Shown here piece after piece: positions 60,539-64,000 of a stretch of DNA of 64,000 nt. A model generated the notes under the pieces. That model was not told the DNA's origin. It did no database searches and was given only the letters and a program-made list of their open reading frames with translations. The number at the start of each line of letters is the position of its first letter. The stretch's first letter is position 1. Source of the DNA: Brevibacillus borstelensis (lineage in GTDB: Bacteria > Bacillota > Bacilli > Brevibacillales > Brevibacillaceae); assembly GCF_003710865.1 (NCBI RefSeq), contig NZ_RHHO01000012.1, forward strand, positions 166,973 to 230,972. The letters run 5' to 3'. The position numbers were made by a program, and so were the translations under genes.

Positions 60539-62650
60539 ATGGTTCTCATTTATACCTTTATCAAATGGCTTCTGATGCTCTGGTTTCGCCCGCGTGTCCA
60601 TGGCCTCGGCAAGCTGGATCTCTCCCAGCCGGGCATCATCATTCCCAATCACGTCTCTTTGTTGGATGCGGTGCTCCTGTCCTTCTGCCTTCCATCCAAC
60701 ACGACCTTTGTAGCCAATACAGAGATCGCAAAAAAGTTTTCACTTTTCCTGCGTTTCCGAAAACATATCACCGTTGACCCGATGAATCCTTATTCCATTC
60801 GCCATATGATCCGCGTCGTCAAAAACGGCGATTCGCTGGTCATCTTCCCGGAAGGCCGCATCACGACAACCGGCGGCTTGATGAAGATCTACAGCGGCGT
60901 AGGCTATCTGGCGATGCGAACCGGCGCTACCGTTTACCCGGTCATCATCCAGGGCCTCGAGCGCTCCGTATTCTCGTATCTGAAAGGCAAGCTGCGCATC
61001 GTCTGGTTCCCGAAGGTAGACATCACGGTCGGCACTCCATTTACGATGCATAAAAAGGAAAACGTCTCGATGCGGGAGCAAAAGGCAGCCGGAAGCGACC
61101 TGATCCTGCGCACGATGCAGCGCGAGCTGTTCCAGGCTCGGATGAAACAGAATGTAAACATGTTCAACGAAGCGCTGGAGGCTTCCAGGATTCACGGCAA
61201 AAAGCTCGTCATCGCCAAAGACATGACATCGTCCATCAACTACCGGACGCTTTTCATCGGCAGCTATCTGCTCGGCGACAAAATGCAGAACCTGTTGAAA
61301 GGCGAGCGGACGGTAGGTGTGCTCCTGCCGACATCCGTCGGGCATCTGGTTACACTGTTTGCCCTGTTCCGGATCGGCGTGACCCCGGCGATCCTGAATT
61401 TCTCGCTCGGCATCCGCTCGCTTCTGGATTGCTGCGAAACGGCCGGGATCAAAACAGTATTGACCTCCCGCGTGTTTATTGAAAAAGGAAAGCTGCAGCA
61501 TCTGATTGACGGACTGGAAGGGCGCGTACACATCGTTTACCTGGAGGATGTCAAGGCGTCCGCTACGACAGGCAACAAGCTTTCCGCCCTGGTCTCCTAC
61601 CTGACCGGCAAGCGGTCAAAGGCTGAGACAAACGAGCTGATCCTGTTTACCTCCGGCAGCGAAAGCAAGCCGAAGGGCGTCGTCCTGACGCATACCAACC
61701 TGTACGCCAACATCATGCAGGTAAAAAGCGTGATCGATCTGACGAACCAGGACAAGATTTTAAACGCGCTGCCGATGTTCCACAGCTTTGGCCTGACGGC
61801 GGGTTCGATGCTGCCAGTCATCGCGGGCATTCCGGCCTATCTGTATCCGAGTCCGCTTCATTACAAGGTCATCTCTGAGCTGTGCTACGACCAGAACATC
61901 ACGCTCATGTTCGGGACATCGACATTCCTCGCCGGCTACGGCAAATATGCTCATCCGTACAACTTCTACTCGCTCCGCTATATTTTCGCCGGAGCGGAAA
62001 AGCTGAAGCCCGATGTACGGCAGATGTGGATGGACAAATTCGGGGTACGCATTTTCGAAGGCTACGGTGCGACAGAGACATCCCCGATCCTCTCGCTGAA
62101 CACGCCGCTGGCCAACAAGCCGGGTACGGTCGGGCGTCTCTTGCCCGGCATGGAATACCAGCTAGAGCAGGTAGAAGGCATCACCCAAGGCGGCGAGCTG
62201 CTCGTCAAAGGCCCGAACGTCATGAAGGGCTACCTGATTCACGGCAAAGGGTTTATTCCCTGCGAGGAATGGTACCACACAGGCGACCTCGTGGAAGCCG
62301 ATGCCGACGGATATTTGACCATTCAGTCGCGTCTGAAGCGCTTCGCCAAAATCGGCGGAGAGATGGTTTCGCTCAATCTCGTGGAGGAGCTGGCTGCCCA
62401 GTGCTTTGGCCATTCCGATTTTGCCACCGTCACGATCAGCGACGCTCGCAAAGGAGAGCGCATTCTCCTCTACACGACAGATGAAACGGCAAAGCTGGAT
62501 CGGCTTCGGGCTTACCTGGCGGAGAAGCAATTCTCTCCCCTGCTGCTCCCGTCCTCCATCCGCTGGACCAAAGCGCTGCCCTTGCTTGGCAGCGGAAAAA
62601 CGGACTACGTCACGCTGAAACAAATGGCTGAAAAAGGAGAACCCGCATGA
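60539..62650 (+). CDS. aas: Bifunctional lysophospholipid acyltransferase / acyl-ACP synthetase (Aas)
   Basis: 703 residues. N-terminal PlsC-type acyltransferase with IIPNHVSLLDAVLL near 38 (NHxSxxD) and VIFPEGRITTTGG near 105 (PEGR). The C-terminal adenylate-forming domain (from about 225) has LFTSGSESKPKGVVLTHTN near 375 (P-loop), FEGYGATETSPILSLNTP near 505 and WYHTGDLVEADADGYL near 580. It activates fatty acids and re-acylates lysophospholipids at the membrane. ATG at 60539 with AAGGTG 8 bases upstream. It overlaps lplT. Confidence 0.9.
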   Translation: MVLIYTFIKWLLMLWFRPRVHGLGKLDLSQPGIIIPNHVSLLDAVLLSFCLPSNTTFVANTEIAKKFSLFLRFRKHITVDPMNPYSIRHMIRVVKNGDSLVIFPEGRITTTGGLMKIYSGVGYLAMRTGATVYPVIIQGLERSVFSYLKGKLRIVWFPKVDITVGTPFTMHKKENVSMREQKAAGSDLILRTMQRELFQARMKQNVNMFNEALEASRIHGKKLVIAKDMTSSINYRTLFIGSYLLGDKMQNLLKGERTVGVLLPTSVGHLVTLFALFRIGVTPAILNFSLGIRSLLDCCETAGIKTVLTSRVFIEKGKLQHLIDGLEGRVHIVYLEDVKASATTGNKLSALVSYLTGKRSKAETNELILFTSGSESKPKGVVLTHTNLYANIMQVKSVIDLTNQDKILNALPMFHSFGLTAGSMLPVIAGIPAYLYPSPLHYKVISELCYDQNITLMFGTSTFLAGYGKYAHPYNFYSLRYIFAGAEKLKPDVRQMWMDKFGVRIFEGYGATETSPILSLNTPLANKPGTVGRLLPGMEYQLEQVEGITQGGELLVKGPNVMKGYLIHGKGFIPCEEWYHTGDLVEADADGYLTIQSRLKRFAKIGGEMVSLNLVEELAAQCFGHSDFATVTISDARKGERILLYTTDETAKLDRLRAYLAEKQFSPLLLPSSIRWTKALPLLGSGKTDYVTLKQMAEKGEPA

Positions 62651-63849
62651 TGAAAAATCGAATGCGACCGCTGCAGGCCCTCTACTTTACCCAGTTCCTG
62701 TCTGCCTTTGCCGACAACATGATCCTGTTTGTCATCGCCAATTTGCTGCAGGACAACGGCTTTTCACCCGTGATGCTGGCGCTTGTTTCGATGGCCTTCT
62801 TTCTTCCTTATATCGCTTTGGCCCCGCTCGTGGGGCCTTTCGCCGACAAGCATCCGAAGTCGCTCGTGCTGGTGGTTGGCAATCTGATCAAGGTGCTGGG
62901 TGTCCTGATTCTTCTGGTTATTGACCAAAGCAGTATCCTGATGCTGATGCTCGCTTACTTTACCGTCGGGGTGGGGGCGGTCGTCTACTCTCCCGCCAAG
63001 TACGGCATCCTGCCGGAGCTGACGCAAAATGAAGACCAGCTCTTCCATGCCAACGCCCGCATCGAAGCGTATACGATCATCGCCATTTTGACCGGGATCG
63101 GGGGCGGCGGCGCGATTGCCGCCATGACCCCCACCCTCGTATCGTCCGCCATTTGTCTGGTTCTGTACGGCTTGTCCGTGTTGATGACGTTCAACATCCC
63201 GAGGATCAACGGAAACGCGATGATTCGCTACGGCACGGAAACCCGTTTGTTCTTTGCACACTTCCGGCAGCTGCTCAGAAAGCCGGAGACCGGATTCGCC
63301 ATTGTCGGAACAGGCGCCTTTTGGATGAGCTCCTCGGTCCTTCGCGTAGCGGTTATCGCCTGGATTCCGATCGCGCTCGGGATCGATCCGAAAAGCTCTG
63401 CGGTCTCGCTGATTTTGGCAACGACATCCATCGGGATTATCGCCGGTGCGTTTCTCGCTCCCAAGCTGATTCCGCTGCAGCGGTTTTACCGCTCGATCAT
63501 GTACGGCTTTCTGATGTTTGTGCTGATCCTGCTGTTCCCGCTGTTCCATATCACGGCGGTTGCCATCCTGTTTTTGCTCCTGGTTGGCTTTATGGGCGGC
63601 GTGTTTATCGTCCCGATGAACACCGTCCTGCAGGAGGAAGGAAAGAAGATGGTCGGTACGGGAAAAACGATTGCCATTCAGAACTTTGTCGAGAACGCGC
63701 TCATGCTGGTTGGATCGGGTATCTACTACGTCATCATCTATCTCGGCACAACCGTCAGCGGCGCGATCATTGCCCAGGGTCTTGTTCTGCTGGTGTTCCT
63801 GCTGTATCTGGCCGGGCAGACCAAACGGCTGGCGGCAACGAGGATGTAG
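62647..63849 (+). CDS. lplT: Lysophospholipid transporter LplT (MFS)
   Basis: 400 residues, about 12 membrane segments. LQALYFTQFLSAFADNMILFVI at the start (FxxAFADN), PFADKHPKSLVLVVGNLIK near 60 and YSPAKYGILPEL near 120, the LplT hallmarks. It moves lysophospholipid to the inner face where Aas re-acylates it. Its ATG overlaps the aas stop (ATGA), with AAGGAG 7 bases upstream, so the pair is translationally coupled. Confidence 0.9.
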   Translation: MMKNRMRPLQALYFTQFLSAFADNMILFVIANLLQDNGFSPVMLALVSMAFFLPYIALAPLVGPFADKHPKSLVLVVGNLIKVLGVLILLVIDQSSILMLMLAYFTVGVGAVVYSPAKYGILPELTQNEDQLFHANARIEAYTIIAILTGIGGGGAIAAMTPTLVSSAICLVLYGLSVLMTFNIPRINGNAMIRYGTETRLFFAHFRQLLRKPETGFAIVGTGAFWMSSSVLRVAVIAWIPIALGIDPKSSAVSLILATTSIGIIAGAFLAPKLIPLQRFYRSIMYGFLMFVLILLFPLFHITAVAILFLLLVGFMGGVFIVPMNTVLQEEGKKMVGTGKTIAIQNFVENALMLVGSGIYYVIIYLGTTVSGAIIAQGLVLLVFLLYLAGQTKRLAATRM

Positions 63850-63877
63850 GGCCGCCAGCGTGCATCCCTGTTTTACA

Positions 63878-64000
63878 ATCGAGTAGGAGGGGGCGACTAA
63901 CCCCCGTCCTCTCACACCACCGTACGTACCGTTCGGTATACGGCGGTTCACCAAGCTTGACGAATTTGAGAATATCGTTGCACTAAGCTTTTCAGCCCTG
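63878..64000 (-). mobile_element. Group II intron 3' end (domains V-VI, probably IIC), continues past the right edge
   Basis: On the minus strand, a domain V helix pairs ACCGCCGTA with TACGGTGGT (one G.T), with upper stem TACC/GGTA around GAAC and a 2-base CG bulge on the 3' side. The catalytic triad reads CGC, as in class IIC introns. Domain VI follows (GGGGG TTAGTCG CCCCC) and ends CTACTCGAT near 63878. The body and reverse transcriptase lie beyond 64000. Confidence 0.75.

Overview
The window looks like chromosome of a spore-former of the Brevibacillus/Paenibacillaceae type (Bacillales, moderate GC). The reasons are strong GGAGG-type ribosome sites with frequent GTG/TTG starts, many intrinsic terminators with U-tracts, and a Bacillales gene set: EcsAB, GbsR with an OpuA-type glycine betaine importer, a GudB/RocG-like glutamate dehydrogenase with a divergent GltC-like regulator, an AlsT-like symporter, PucR, and a CspA-type protein. 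The genus is inferred from sequence feel, not from a search. I saw no prophage, CRISPR array, rRNA or tRNA.

Layout, left to right. 1-8.7 kb: a truncated membrane protein, a COG2509-type FAD dehydrogenase behind a guanine-class purine riboswitch, a small membrane peptide, a DUF6492-like protein, a sodium/alanine symporter, a coupled pair (PLP aldolase/deaminase plus FAD lactone oxidase) and an OsmC protein. 8.7-12.9 kb: a purine-type NCS2 permease divergent from a Rieske oxygenase, and a lipoprotein, bounded by two copies of a long-hairpin repeat. 13.0-21.0 kb: a minus-strand catabolic cluster (IclR, OPT transporter, DUF917, DUF1177, AroM, M29-like peptidase) with a PucR regulator upstream. 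21.2-24.0 kb: a secreted HAD phosphatase behind a structured leader, a third long-hairpin repeat, and malate dehydrogenase.

24.1-36.2 kb is the main system: a minus-strand ethanolamine-utilisation microcompartment operon in the order eutL, BMC-SAP shell protein, eutE, eutM, pduL, an unknown putative cargo protein, eutN, eutS, eutP, eutW, eutV, eutA, eutB, eutC, then mdh. Five shell proteins build the compartment. EutBC (with EutA reactivase) makes acetaldehyde, EutE makes acetyl-CoA, and PduL makes acetyl-phosphate. EutW/EutV should act by ANTAR antitermination. Two terminators (eutL leader, eutV-eutA gap) carry overlapping small hairpins with A1/G4 hexaloops, which is the expected EutV target design. 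A cre site overlies the eutL promoter. No ethanolamine permease, cobalamin adenosyltransferase or alcohol dehydrogenase gene is present here.

36.3-49.8 kb: LysR/YeiH divergent pair, PepSY protein, Gfo/Idh/MocA oxidoreductase, EcsAB, LysR/glutamate dehydrogenase, DEAD-box helicase, cold-shock protein, a secreted cyclohexadienyl-dehydratase-like protein, and a chemoreceptor behind a c-di-GMP-I riboswitch. 50-64 kb: two small proteins, a two-component system, the betaine importer with GbsR, a second two-component system, Aas (acyltransferase/acyl-ACP synthetase) and LplT. At the right edge is the 3' end (domains V-VI) of a group II intron, probably IIC, on the minus strand, whose body lies outside the window.
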